DNA of 64,000 bases from Alnus glutinosa (Eukaryota > Streptophyta > Magnoliopsida > Fagales > Betulaceae), in assembly GCF_958979055.1 (NCBI RefSeq), contig NC_084887.1:29923544-29987543 (forward strand), read 5' to 3'. Both the position numbers and the translations under genes were made by a program. This document shows, piece after piece, positions 12,919 through 31,575 of this stretch (positions are counted from its first letter, which is position 1; the number at the start of each line of letters is the position of its first letter). The notes beneath the pieces are model-generated. The model worked only from the letters and a program-made list of their open reading frames with translations. It was not told where the DNA came from and did not search any database.

Positions 12919-14139
12919 GGGGTCTGTGTGTTTCAGCTAGAAGACGTACCACAGATTCACAATATGTGTATATATATATATATATATATCTACGAGCTAC
13001 GTTTGACGCAGAAAGAGAGGTGGGTTTCGGTTGGAGAGGTTTGAAAGAGTACTTGTGAAAGAATGATGGTGGGGGGTTGAGAAGAGGACTTTGTCTTGGA
13101 GCTCAGGTGAGTGACGGTCATGGAGGGAGTTGGATGGGCGGAGTCAACTTTATACGAGGAATGGAAAAGGTCCCAACTTGAGAAAGAGGAGGAGAAGATT
13201 CTAATGGGCCAGTTGTAGATAGGTTGACATTGTTTGAGCTAGTCCGCGTAGGGGAAACGACAAAGGAAAGTACACAAAAATACTAAAAAACAAACACACT
13301 GAAAGGTACATTTCCAGTAATCCAGTTGGTAGTTTATTCGTCTAATTTATTTATTTATTTATTATATATGATCTGTGATTATGAACAATTGTCCCATGTC
13401 AACGCGTGAGACCCACAACCTTTGCCTTTGTAAATGTTTCTTCTTCTTTTCTTTAATTCTTTGTTTCTTTTCAATGGGGGTGGTTGGAACTTGGAAGACT
13501 GGTATTTCGTATAGAGGTAGTACAAATCTTAATTACACTCTTTCTATTTTATGTTATAAAAATGTATTTAGTAGACGGTTATACAACTGCAATAACATAA
13601 TAGTAAAAAAAATCAGTCTTTAGATGAGCAAAGACTCGTAAAAAAAAAAAAAAAATTCAAATGCTTATTTTTATTGTCACATCATTTCAGTCGTATAAGA
13701 GAAGGAAGAGAGGCTGTGAAATTCACCCGTCTTAAAACAACTAATATCTTACATCTTAGATTGTCCGGATCAGTTGAATCCCACTATCTTCACTATTAAA
13801 ATGTTAGAATTAATTTGTGTAAAATTGGAGGCCCTCTTACTAGGCGTGTATTTCAGTATTTGTGTATGCATGCCTTGAAGCTTCAGCACCGAGTATGAGC
13901 TGCGAATTTGACCATTAATGAATAGCAAGCTTTGCGTGAGCTTTTTGCTAATTTTTTGTTTCCACAAGGAAGCCATTGGCGGTGGCGGTGGCGGTGTCGG
14001 TTACGCTAATCCGTGCTCATGAGGTGCAGCTCATCATCATCATCATTTATGCCCGCTTTGCGTCACGGGATAGTTGGTGCCACATTCCCACGTATCTTCC
14101 CCATTATTCTTTCTCAACCATCTTTATAACTACAAGACA

Positions 14140-14174
<35 letters not shown>

Positions 14175-15754
14175 AATGATTTATTGGACTACATCGCATT
14201 CTCACTGGAGTGCACTCAGTGGCAAGGAGCCATTATATTAATTAAATTAAATGCTGGTCCACTCTTTAATATTCAAAACTTATTGTTTCCATTTCACTTT
14301 CGCTGGGGATAGTACAATACGGTATATATGGAATGAGTAGATCATATATATACAAGAATTATAATTATTTAAGAACTACATTACCTACCATTTTCAAGTT
14401 GTATAATTGTTATTACTTCATGGCTTACGTTCAACATTGTGATTGGAGGCTTCGAGCCATTGGGGTTGGAGTCCTGCGCCATGATAGGATCGATAGCAAT
14501 TCTTTTATGACTTGAGAAATTAAGAACAAAAAATATTGAAAAAAAAACTCAACGATAATAATAAAAATATGCTTTAGCAAAAATTAAAAGAAAAAAAAAA
14601 GGATACTCATTTTTCATTAAGACGCATTCCATGCTTTTAATTACCTAATTTTGACTTCAAAAAATTACAAGAGGATACTTCTTCAGACGTGCTCATTCAA
14701 CAGGAAATAAAGCTGCTGATGTTACAACTTTTTCCTCTCTACCACTAAAATTTCCAACCATATTCAATTCATCAAATCAACCCAATATTTACTCAGACCA
14801 ACATCAATGGTTGAATTTTAAAAAAATAATCTATAGCATTGTAGTTAAAATACGTTACACACTACAATGAATGCAAATAAGGCAATCTTTGTTACAACCA
14901 AATAATATGTCACGACGTATAATCTTCAAACATTCCAATCTTTGGCGACACTCCAATGGGGGGCGCGGCAGAGAAAGCCATGTATGTAAATGCATGCATT
15001 GTTGTTTGTAACAAATTTTGATTTTAGGCGATAAATTTTACAGCCGATTGAGATTAAGGTGCAATAACTTTTATTAGACCGTTTAATTAAATCAGATCAC
15101 AGCCAAAAAAAAATAAAATAAGAGATGGCTTAAACCCCAAATTAGCCATTGGAGATGGCCGAACCACCCCAAATCGGCCATTGGAAATGGCTTCAACCCC
15201 CAAATTGGTTATTGGGGGTGGGCATCACCCTGAACCATCCCCTCCCTAAGCCATCCTCACCCTTTTTTGGGTCACTACCTGATTTATAGAGATGTCTAGC
15301 TTAATATGAACAAATTGGATTTAACTACAATGCTATAGGAACAATAGTTAACAAATTTAAATAAGGTGACATCATTTACACCGTTAGATGTTACAACATT
15401 AAATCCTGATCATGAAATGGCTCCTCTCTATTTCAAGTGTGTTGGGGGAAAACGAAAAAAAAAAAAAGAAAAGAAAAGAACAAGATAAATCTCAAATTCT
15501 GGTACAAAAATAAGATCAAGCACTTTATAACCCTCCCAAAAAATCATTGGAGCTCTTCAACCATCCGGTTCCTCAAAAAGGCCTCATTTGAGCAGAAAGT
15601 AACTAAGATGTGCTAGTGCAGGAAAGCACGCTAAGACCAATAAAATGAAGAATGAAATAAAAAAGTAACATGGTCCTCGACCCAAGAGCGACATCTTTAA
15701 AACTATTCTCTACCTTAATTAGTCCTCTGGATGAGCAAGCAGCATTATCTCACA
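12919..15754. other. Intergenic region, PADRE gene upstream side and EFTS downstream side
   Basis: Apart from the PADRE promoter I see only AT-rich spacer, (AT)n runs near 12967-12988 and 14145-14170, and a short C-rich repeat at about 15132-15260 in which a CCAAATTGGCCATTGG-like unit occurs about three times with changes. The short ORFs here have no recognisable product and no supporting splice structure. Confidence 0.6.
13142..13154 (-). promoter_or_regulatory. TATA-like box and adjacent W-box of the PADRE gene
   Basis: On the minus strand TATAAAG (13154-13148) is followed directly by TTGACT (13147-13142), a W-box core for WRKY factors. They lie about 230 bp before the ATG. A W-box would fit the stress induction known for this family, but the motif is short and the assignment is inferential. 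Confidence 0.4.
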
Positions 15755-22068
<6,314 letters not shown>

Positions 22069-23022
22069 AGCTTACTAGCTTACCTAAGTGCGAAGTCCGG
22101 TAACAATAGATAGCTGTTTTAGAAGAAGGTGAGAAAACACAGCGCTTGAAGGAAGCGAGAGCGACCTCCTCTTGAAACAGACACTACGAAACTACGATAT
22201 GTAAGAAACGTTTTCTTTTTCTTTTTCTTTCCAGTAAAAAGGAAACGTTTTTTTTTTTTGTTTTTTTTCAAGTACAACAAAGAAAACAACTCAAGAAAGG
22301 GGGTTGAAGGGGATCTTTCCCATTAGGAAAATAAAGGATAAATTAGTTATGAGCGTAGAAATTTGTACTTTTGTTAATTTTTTTAGTCTTCTAAAAGGAG
22401 AAAATAGATGTAACACTTCAGTCTTATATTAAAAAAATGAGTCGCTCGCATAAAGAATAAGTAGTTTATAAGCGAGGCTCTTGAGTTTTAAGTCTCATAT
22501 TACTTATTTATTGGGTGAAACTAAACTTTATAAATGATTATATGAAAGCTCCAAATTAACTAATCTTTTTGAGGCGGTAATGCAATGCATATGTGACTAA
22601 CTTTTTTTTATGAGGTAGGGTTTAGCGAGGGATAATCTCCGACGATGATCAACAAGCGTTACTTATCTATGTCTTCAGTAAATACTAGTGGTAGTGAATT
22701 ATTTATCAAATTATGCTTAAAATATAAATTTACAGTCCCTTATTATCTGAGGCCGGGTTTCATACCAATTCTAAGAAAATTGTAAATTTGTCCCATTGAC
22801 AGGCTCATAGATAACAACGTCCTTAATTGGCATAATCCGAATGTTTATTCCTATACTTGCCTTGAGATTCCTATGACAGCATAATCCTTTATATGAACTG
22901 CTAAACATAGTACATGTTTACAGTGCACATCTTGATCTTCAAGCTAGAGGAAATTTTTTGCCTTCCAGGATCTGTCTTTTACTCTCCAACTCCCACAAGT
23001 CCATCTAGCTAGACAGAGATCG
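22069..23022. other. Divergent promoter region between EFTS and SABATH copy 1
   Basis: EFTS is transcribed leftward and the SABATH pair rightward from this roughly 950-bp spacer. The last about 100 bp before 23023 resemble the sequence before 26887 (shared CCATCTAGCTAGA stretch and TTTTACTC tract), so the 5' leader was duplicated with the gene. I recognise no strong promoter motif. Confidence 0.5.
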
Positions 23023-24542
23023 ATGGACTGCACAACAACTCGATCATCTCCGACGAAAGGGGGAGATGGACCGTATAGTTACACTAACAATTCTTCATTT
23101 CAGGTACTAGTACCGTCTCTCTTTTTTCTTTCTTTTTTGGCAAAATGAATAGGTATGATAAATTTTTGCGAGAATTTTACATTTTGCAGAGACAAGGAGT
23201 GGAGACTGCTAAAGTCTTGATCAATGAGGATATCGCTGAGAAACTGGATATAAATGAACTCATTTCTTCTTCATCTTCTTCAAAATTATTTAGTATTGCG
23301 GATCTGGGATGTTCTGTTGGACCTAACACATTCATTGTGGTGGGAAACATTATAGATTCCGTGAAACTCAAGTACCAATCTTTTGGCCCCAATAATCAAG
23401 GAGCTCTAGAATTCCAGGTGTTCTTTAATGACCATCCCTCAAACGATTTTAACGTGCTGTTCAAGTCTCTTCCTTGTTCAGCTGACAGGCAATACTTTGC
23501 GGCTGGTGTACCAGGCCTTTTTCAAGGTCGCTTGTTTCCCAAGGCATCTCTCCATTTTGTCCACTCCTCATATGCGTTGCACTGGCTCTCAATGATTCCA
23601 AAAGAGTTGATAGATAAAACCTCACCCGCATGGAATAAGGGGAGGATTTACTATGCTAATGCCTCGAGTGATATTGTTGGTGAGGCTTAATTACTCAGCT
23701 CAGTTTGGCAAGGACATGGAGTCCTTTTTGAATGCTAGTGCACAAGAGCTTGTCTGTGGAGGGCTCATGGCCCTTATCATTCCGTGTCTACCAGATGGGA
23801 TTTCTGGGAAATGTTCTGACTTTTTATTTAATGATCTTTTGGAAGCTTGCCTCAATCAAATGGTCGACGAGGTAACATTTTATCAAACTCTCTCTCTTTA
23901 AGCCTAACAAATTACTGTACTAATGGCAATCTAGACTTTATACCATAGATTATGATTTGCAGGGATAAACATCTGCCTGATAATTATAATGATCAATCTC
24001 AATGCATACAATTTTATATAACAGTCATACATATAATAGTCTACTAAATAACATTATTCTTTTAAGTAACATAGTTAACTCATATTTAGTTCAAAACCAA
24101 CTTTATTATATATCTCGTTTTTGCGTGGCAGTTGATCATTTTGTTTAATTAACTGAAATTGCTTGATTTTACTTTAATCAGGGATTGTTTAGTGAAGATA
24201 TGGTGGACTCCTTCAACCTCCCAATATACATCCCAACAAAAAGTAGAGTTGGGCAGTTTGATAGAAAGAAATTTGTGTTTCAGCATTGAAAGAATGGAAC
24301 CCTTAGTCCGTCCTGCAAGGACTGGAATGGCTCCTAGCAGTGTGCTTGTCCAAAGGGCGATCTCGTCCTTTAGAGCAGCTATGGAAGAAGTTATTGCAGG
24401 TCACTTTGGAAATGATATCATTGATGAGTTGTTTGATCGACTCATGAAGAAAGTTGTAGATCAGTCCTCCTCCATCTCGTCACAATCTACCGACAAGAGG
24501 TTGCTTGATTTATATGTCCTTCTCAAGCGCAAACTAGATTAA
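23023..24542 (+). pseudogene. SABATH methyltransferase, tandem copy 1, frameshifted
   Basis: The exon layout is the same as in the intact neighbour: 23023-23103, 23190-23871, 24182-24542. The coding start MDCTTTRSSPTKGGDGPYSY and the SAM-binding motif DLGCSVGPNT are present. Compared with the copy at 26887, exon 2 has a net 4-bp difference near 23690 that creates an in-frame TAA, and exon 3 has a 1-bp difference near 24225 that shifts the frame. The reading frame resumes by homology after each. About 85-90% of positions look identical to copy 2 by eye. It is probably a recent pseudogene, unless both shifts are sequence errors. The family methylates carboxyl groups of small acids such as salicylate, jasmonate or farnesoate. 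Confidence 0.8.
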
Positions 24543-24570
24543 TCTATCATTATGGTTTTATTTTTCTCTT

Positions 24571-24609
<39 letters not shown>

Positions 24610-26886
24610 TTGGGGGGTGTTGGAATTATGTACTAGTTTTGCTTCAAACGCATATCAAATGCAGCATGATATTAATATAAATGTCTGTTAGTCTGTGTGC
24701 TTACATGTTATATGGGACATCTCACATCGTCTGAATATGGGAATGTATATGTATTTATACGAGAGTAGTATTAAAATAGGTGACCTCCTAGCGAAAAGTC
24801 TAGTTCGAAAGAACAAAAAACGGACAATATTGTATCGTTGAGAGTAGTTTGTTACATTATATGTGTACTTTTTCTATATATATAGTTACTTTGATAAGAT
24901 GAGGGGACCATTAATTTTGATATTTTATAAGAAACTCCACTTACATCCCAAACTATCAAATGCTTTTGCAATGTCTTTAAATTTCAAAAATTTGGAATGT
25001 AAGTGTTTGACGAATCAGTTTCGTTCAATCCCTCCAATATATTTATTAGGATTTTTTATTAAATTCCAACGGAAGATGCAACACGTGCACAACACGAGCC
25101 TGTTTGACACTCAGGCTACTTGCTATGTATGGAAACGGATCCTGCTGAACTGGAGAGTATCCCCGTTAGTTATTACATCAGGGATATTTTTGTTATTTTA
25201 TTTTTTTTTAACAAAAATACATTTGTCCTATAATTAACCGGATACTCGATCTCCAATTCAGTTGAAGTGAAGAGAATCCTAATACGTTATATATAACCCT
25301 CAATTGTTTGTGTAAAGTTGTAAACGTCCATAAGTCTAGATGTCGATAACTTAACAGAGGAGAACCAATTAATCGAACAAAGTATCAAACAAATTAAGGA
25401 GCTGTTTGGTAAGTTGTGGGAAATGGATGTTTTATTTGAATAGTAGTAATAAATGATTGATGTGATATAGAATTTGAGAATGTTTTATAGAAAAGTGAAA
25501 AAGTTTTGTTTTGTAGTGAGTTTTTTTATTTAAATAGTAATAAAAAATTATTGATGTGATGTAAAAAGTGTAAAAAAGTTGGAATGTTTTTGATTTGATT
25601 TTTTTGGGAGAAGTGAAATGAAAATTGAAATTGTTTGGTTGGGTTACCAAACAAGCTCTAAGACTTTTTCAACCCAACGGTGTCACAGACTTGTTGCTTC
25701 TGTGAGAGAGAAACGAGTGTTAATTACAGGAATAAGGAAATGGGATTGTAGAATAAAGGAAAGAAGAAGGAAAGAGATGAAGAGAAGAATGATGAATTGT
25801 ATTGAATAAGCCTATTCGAGATGGCTAATCTCCTTAGTTCAAACTGAACTCAACAAATGTCAGAAACTATCTTTACAATTGCAATCAACTATATTTATAC
25901 AACAATGGAAACGCAGAAAGACTTAAAGCAAAACGATATCTTGAGAACAGTAACTGTAGAGCACGTGTGAAATTGAATTAATGGATTCCAACTGGAATCC
26001 ATGATTCACACTACCCTTCTGCATCTGCCACGTACACTGCCAGCCGCCCCAACTATTCTTGGCTTCTTGAATCTTCCTTCAGCTTATCTTCAGTTCCTTG
26101 AGCTACAAGTGTAACAACGTGTATTCCAAGAACAAAACAAACCCTAGATCTCGACAAACACCATCGATCCTGCCGTGCCACCATGTAATTTGCAATATGG
26201 GTATCCTTGTGCCATCATTTGAATTCCACCCATATTCTAATTCACCAGGTAATAAACTATTCTAGCTAGTTCTTTTAAGTGTGTATAATCAATGCATTTT
26301 AAGCGTTTGTTTCTTGGACTTTAGGCTTTCTCTCAAATCTGATATCTTATTTTTTTCTGTTCTGTTTTAATTATTCAAACATGATGTTGCCCAAATTAAA
26401 GGTTGAAAATTTACAATATTTTGCATGCATGTTTTTGGTCCCCATTTGTTTCATCGTAAAATGATTTTCGTCATAAAATCATTTCAAAAAAATTATTTTT
26501 CAGAAAAATATTTTTCGCTTGCTTGGCGCCATTAATACCGGCCAGTGTCTAATAAGAAAGAACGCCGAGAAATTTTTTAAAATTTTCGTCCTTTTTTTTT
26601 AACAAAATGCAGATAAAAATTTGAGGCCTTTTTTTGAATGCAGCAGTGGGTAGAAGCTGTCGAGAAAGCGACATTAGATTTCATACACTTTGTTAGAAAT
26701 CTTAATTCGCCATAATCGGTTTAATTTAGAAATGTTATCCGAGTGTTTGTTCATTATATGAACTGCAAAAAATAGGCACATATATGTATTAGATCGAACG
26801 CAAACATCTTCAACTTCGAGGAAAATTTTCGCCTTCCAGTCTGTCTTTTACTCACACTACCACAAGTCCCATCTAGCTAGAGAGAG
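24543..26886. other. Spacer between the two SABATH copies
   Basis: It contains a poly-T run at about 24576-24608, AT-rich spacer, one Tourist-type MITE (25398-25658), a weak repeat-like stretch at about 26440-26530, and the duplicated 5' leader of copy 2. I see no gene. Confidence 0.55.
25398..25658. mobile_element. Tourist-like (PIF/Harbinger-type) MITE
   Basis: The termini GGAGCTGTTTGGTAA and TTACCAAACAAGCTC are inverted, and a TAA lies directly outside each end (25395-25397 and 25659-25661). A 3-bp TAA duplication and a GTTTGG-containing end are typical of Tourist MITEs. The element is 261 bp, A/T-rich and non-coding. Confidence 0.7.
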
Positions 26887-28174
26887 ATGAACTGCATACC
26901 AAGTACTGGATCATCTCCCATGAAAGGGGGGGATGGACCGTACAGTTACACTCACAATTCTTCATTTCAGGTACGTACTTCTCTCTTTTTCCTTCTTTTT
27001 CTTTTTTTGCTAAATGCAATAGATACAACATTAATATATGATTTCATTTTACAGAGACAAGGGGTGGAGACCGCCAAGGCGTTGATCAATGAGGATATCG
27101 CCGAGAAGCTTGATATAAATGAACTCATTTCTTCCTCTTCATCTTCTTCAAAAGTATTCAGTATTGCGGATCTGGGATGTTCTGTTGGGCCTAACACAAT
27201 CATTGTGGTGGAAAACATTATGGATTCTGTGAAGCTCAAGTACCAATCTTTTGGCCCCAATAATCAAGGAGCTCTGGAATTCCAAGTGTTCTTTAATGAC
27301 CTTCCCTCAAACGATTTTAACGTGCTGTTCAAGTCTCTTCCTTCTTCTGACAGGCAATACTTTGCGGCTGGTGTACCAGGCCGTTTTCAAGTTCGCTTGT
27401 TTCCCAAGGCATCTCTCCATTTTGTCCACTGCTCGTATGCGTTGCACTGGCTCTCAAAGATTCCAAAAGAGTTGGTGGATAAAACCTCACCTGCGTGGAA
27501 TAAGGGGAGGATTTGCTTTACCAATGCCTCGAATTATGTTAGGGAGGCTTACTCTACTCAGTTTGGCAAGGACATGGAGTCCTTTTTGAATGCCAGGGCA
27601 CAAGAGCTTGTCTGTGGAGGGCTCATGGCCCTTACCATACTATGTCTTCCGGAAGTGATTTCCGGGAAATGTTTGGCCTTGGGACTTAATGATCTTTTGG
27701 AAGCTTGCCTCAATGAAATGGTCGAGGAGGTAACAGTATTTAATAGATCAAGCTTAATTAATTGCCTCATATTTAGTTCATTTCTTTAATTAACTGAAAT
27801 TAATTGCTTGATTTTGCCTTAATTAGGGAGTGCTAAGTGAAGATATGGTGGACTCCTTCAACCTCCCACAATACTACGCAAGTAAACAAGAGGTTGTCAG
27901 TTTGATAGAGAGAAATTTGTGCTTCAGCATCGAAAGAATGGAACCTTTAGTCCGTCCTCCAAGGAATGGAATGGCTCCCAGTGTCGAAAGTACGATCTCG
28001 GCCTTTAGAGCAGTTGCGGAAGAACTTCTTGTTTCCCACTTTGGAAATGATATCATTGATGAGCTGTTTGGTCGATTCAAGAAGAAAGTTGTTGAGTCCT
28101 CCATCTTGTCAAAATCTGCAGACAATCCAGGGATGCTTGAATTATATGTCCTTCTCAAGCGCAAAGTAGATTAA
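26887..28174 (+). CDS. SABATH-family carboxyl methyltransferase (SAM-dependent), intact copy
   Basis: Three exons, 26887-26970, 27055-27729 and 27827-28174, join in phase to 368 residues, the usual family size. The N-terminal GGDGPYSYTHNSSFQRQ is the family signature that binds SAM and substrate. DLGCSVGPNT at 67-76 is the SAM-binding loop. SYALHWLSK at 155-163 includes the conserved Trp that shapes the acid-binding pocket. The HWLSK form and the overall sequence resemble the farnesoic-acid/At5g38020-like branch more than salicylate or jasmonate methyltransferases, but the substrate cannot be assigned. Exon 1 carries only the first 28 residues, as is common in the family. It is a tandem duplicate of the broken copy 3.9 kb upstream. 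Confidence 0.93.
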
Positions 28175-28511
28175 TCAATAATCATGATGTTTTTTTTTGG
28201 GGTTGTTTGGGGTTTGATATTAATTATGTCCTACCTTTTGCTTCCTGCGTATAAATCCTGTATCAAATGTATCATGATTTAAATATTTCTGTATTTGCTA
28301 AAGAGTCCCTGTCAAATGGTTAATTTCCCAACAATTTTAGCCATCAGATTTTTAACATTTCTGTAAATTCGGGTATTGGATTTGCTAAATTAAAAAATTA
28401 AGGGCTAAAAAGTAAAATCGAGTGATTTGAAATTTTTTTTTTTTAAAAAAAAAAGGACATTTTGGTGAAAACAATTACAACTGAAGGATATTTCCGGCAA
28501 CACGTTATTTC

Positions 28512-28527
28512 AACGGCTCTGGCCGTT
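28512..28527. promoter_or_regulatory. Paired MSA-type (AACGG) core motifs upstream of CDC20
   Basis: AACGG at 28512-28516 and its inverse CCGTT at 28523-28527 lie about 360 bp before the CDC20 ATG. The inverted copy reads CGCAACGGCCA, close to the mitosis-specific activator consensus YCYAACGGYYA bound by MYB3R factors. Plant CDC20 genes are known to peak at G2/M. The position upstream of a CT-rich leader fits a promoter. The link is inference from motif and gene identity. Confidence 0.5.
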
Positions 28528-28684
28528 GCGACTCCGAATCTCCGTGTATTACATAAACCCTCTTGTTCGTCTCAGTTCTCAACCCATTAATCTATCTCTC
28601 TGTCTCTCTTCTCTCTCTCTCTCTCTGTGAGACAGTGAGACGACGCAATTCTCTAAAGTGCTCAAAGATCGACGACAACATCAA

Positions 28685-28718
<34 letters not shown>

Positions 28719-28879
28719 ATCACTATATTTTGTTTATTTGATCTAAATATTTCTATTCCAGGCTTTGTTTCTTCGTTTATTATTTCTTTATTTTATAACT
28801 TTATTTCAAGGTTTAGCTCTATCCCTTTCTCTCTATATATTGCTTTGTGTATATCTATTCTTTTGGTTGTTTTAGCGTT

Positions 28880-31575
28880 ATGGATGCAGGATCTTGGAGT
28901 TCTTCTTTTAACTTGAAGCCGCAGATTCGGTGCCCGCTTCAAGAACAGTATATGCAGAGAAAGAATGCTCGAGAAAACGTAATTTCCTATTTCTCTCGTC
29001 TTTATTTTGCGTACATATTTATTCTTGCTTGAAATAGTTTTTATCATGTTCTTTAATTCTTTACTTTAAATATGGTTTTGAGATTATGATTTTTTTTTTT
29101 TTTTCGTTTCATGATTAAACTTTGAATTGGGTTATCTTGAATTTATTTTTGAAATAGGGTTTTGATTTTATTTTCTTAAATTTCAATTTCCTTTTCATTT
29201 AACTTCTGGAGAGTTTATTTCCAAAATCTTTTATCTGAAATAGGTGCTTTATATGGATTTTGATTTTATATTTGTTACTAAACCTGAATTTTGAACGAGG
29301 AGTTTCTCTTTTCTCTTCTCAAATTAGCACTATGTTATTTCTTTTTTTAATAAATTTGGTTCCTTATATTAGGGTTTGTTATGTAGAGATTAAAACACGC
29401 ATCTATTGAAATTGGGGATTTGTTGCTAAATTGACTGCCAAATGTTCTTGGTTGTTTTGCACTTGAAACCTCAATTAAAAAAAACAAAAAAAAATTGTGG
29501 AGAATAACTTCTGTTGCAATTGTCTAATATAATTTTCTTTCTTATAAGCAGTTAGATAGATTCATCCCAAATCGATCAGCAATGGACTTCGATTTCGCAC
29601 ATTACATGCTGACAGATGGGAGGAAAGGCAAGGAGGACCTGCCTGCAAGCTCACCAGCAAGAGAGGCGTACAGGAAGCGGCTGGCTGAGGCCTTCAACAT
29701 GAACCGGACCAGAATTCTTGCCTTCAAGAACAAAGCGCCCGCCCCAGTGGAGTTGATCCCACGGGAATTATCCTCTTCTTTCCACAGTGATAAGCCAATG
29801 AAGCCCCGGCGACACATTCCTCAGGTGGGTATATGATTTTAGTCTTTCATAGATTCTGTCTTATAGAAATTATGGCCTATGGACTTGAGTAAATTTAGCA
29901 TCTAGTTAGGCAGATTATTGTGAAGATGGAATATTAGGTGGACCTTTGAATTGAACGGCTGAAATTTTGGTTGGTTGAGGAATGGAAAAAAAAATGGAGT
30001 CTTTTGGCACTATGAAAATTAGGAAGTTTGGGCCATATTCCAAATGCTGTTTGATCATATACACCTTTTGTTTGTTACTGCAATATCCACATTGTGGTAT
30101 TAATTATAGTACCAGCAGAGCTAAATAAGTCTATTCAAGTGACCCATTTTCTTGTAAAGATTGCACTTTTTTGTCTTTCATAATGTTGCCATTTGAATTT
30201 ATGCGAACATCATATAGAGTTGGGGGATTATCTGCATATAGGATATGGCAAATCTTTTGACCATGAGCGTTATTTGTGAACTCAGTTTTTTATTACCTTT
30301 CTGGTTCAATAAGCTTTGTTGATTTATTCCTATAGTTCTCGTGCTGTCTTTTGAAAGCTGTTATGGTCTAATTAATTTGGTTTGATTATATGCAGACTTC
30401 TGAGAGGACATTAGATGCCCCTGACCTTGTGGATGATTATTACCTGAATTTACTGGATTGGGGAAGCCGCAACGTTCTCGCAATTGCCCTTGGAAATACA
30501 GTTTATCTGTGGGATGCTTCAAATGGCTCTACTTCTGAACTTGTCAGTATTGATGAGGAAGATGGCCCCGTTACAAGTGTTAGCTGGGCTCCTGATGGCC
30601 AGCACATTGCCATTGGCTTGAACAATTCTGAAGTACAGTTGTGGGATTCAACAGCTAATCGACAGGTCCAATTTTTCCTAGTTCTTTCATATTCTTTATC
30701 TATTTTCTGATATAAAATTTTGCTAATGCTTATAATTATCGTGTTGTTGTTTTTACAGCTAAGAAGCTTGAAAGGTGGTCATAGAATGCGAGTGGGGACT
30801 CTGGCATGGAACAATCATATCCTTACAACCGGAGGAATGGACGGTCTAATCATTAACAATGATGTAAGAGTCAGAGCGCACATTGTTGAAACCTACAGAG
30901 GCCACAACCAAGAGGTTTGTGGGCTAAAATGGTCAGCCTCAGGCCAGCAATTGGCGAGTGGAGGTAATGATAATCTCCTCCACATCTGGGACAGATCAAC
31001 GGCATCTTCAAATTCAGCAACGCAGTGGCTTCACAGGCTTGAGGATCATACTTCTGCAGTGAAAGCCCTTGCTTGGTGTCCTTTCCAGAGCAATTTGCTA
31101 GCTTCTGGTGGAGGCGGAGGTGATAGGTGCATAAAGTTCTGGAACACCCACACTGGTGCATGCTTGAACTCAATTGACACTGGCTCTCAGGTTTGTGCTC
31201 TGCTTTGGAGCAAGAATGAGAGAGAGCTGCTTAGCTCTCATGGTTTTACTCAGAATCAGCTCACTCTTTGGAAATACCCATCAATGGTGAAGATGGCAGA
31301 GCTCAATGGTCATACCTCTAGGGTTCTTTTTATGGCTCAGGTATTGTAGTTACTTAAAAGAGTTTAATATTTTCCTGACCATAACTTCTGGCCTTGTTCA
31401 TAGCTAATAGTTTTCATCCTATACTTTTTTCCAGAGCCCAGATGGTTGCACTGTGGCATCAGCAGCAGGGGATGAAACACTCAGATTCTGGAATGTCTTT
31501 GGGGTCCCGGAAGTTGCTAAACCTACTCCCAAAGCAAAACCCGAGCCTTTTGCTCATGTGAATCGCATCCGATAA
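28880..31575 (+). CDS. CDC20: CDC20-type activator of the anaphase-promoting complex (WD40)
   Basis: Five exons, 28880-28978, 29552-29824, 30396-30665, 30759-31340 and 31435-31575, join in phase to 454 residues. CDC20 recruits cyclins and securin to the APC/C for destruction in mitosis. Visible motifs: C-box DRFIPNR at 35-41, which docks on the APC/C; the MAD2-interaction type motif [10 protein letters not shown] at 87-96; a seven-bladed WD40 propeller from about 125 to 435 (VYLWDA, VQLWDS, LHIWDR, IKFWNT, LTLWKY, LRFWNV blade ends); and the C-terminal Ile-Arg tail NRIR. The first 20 residues ([20 protein letters not shown]) are typical of plant CDC20 genes and support the chosen start. The leader at 28560-28715 is rich in CT repeats. 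Confidence 0.97.

Noticed and set aside
13770-13976. 68-codon minus-strand ORF upstream of the PADRE gene
   Set aside because: No recognisable domain, no promoter and AT-rich composition like the spacer.
23177-23392. Minus-strand ORFs inside the SABATH genes (also 26967-27260, 27558-27770 and 27874-28164)
   Set aside because: They are antisense shadows of the coding exons.
26440-26530. Repeat-like CATTTGTTTCATCGTAAAATG stretch of a type common in plant hAT MITEs
   Set aside because: The ends and target duplication are not visible, so it cannot be delimited.
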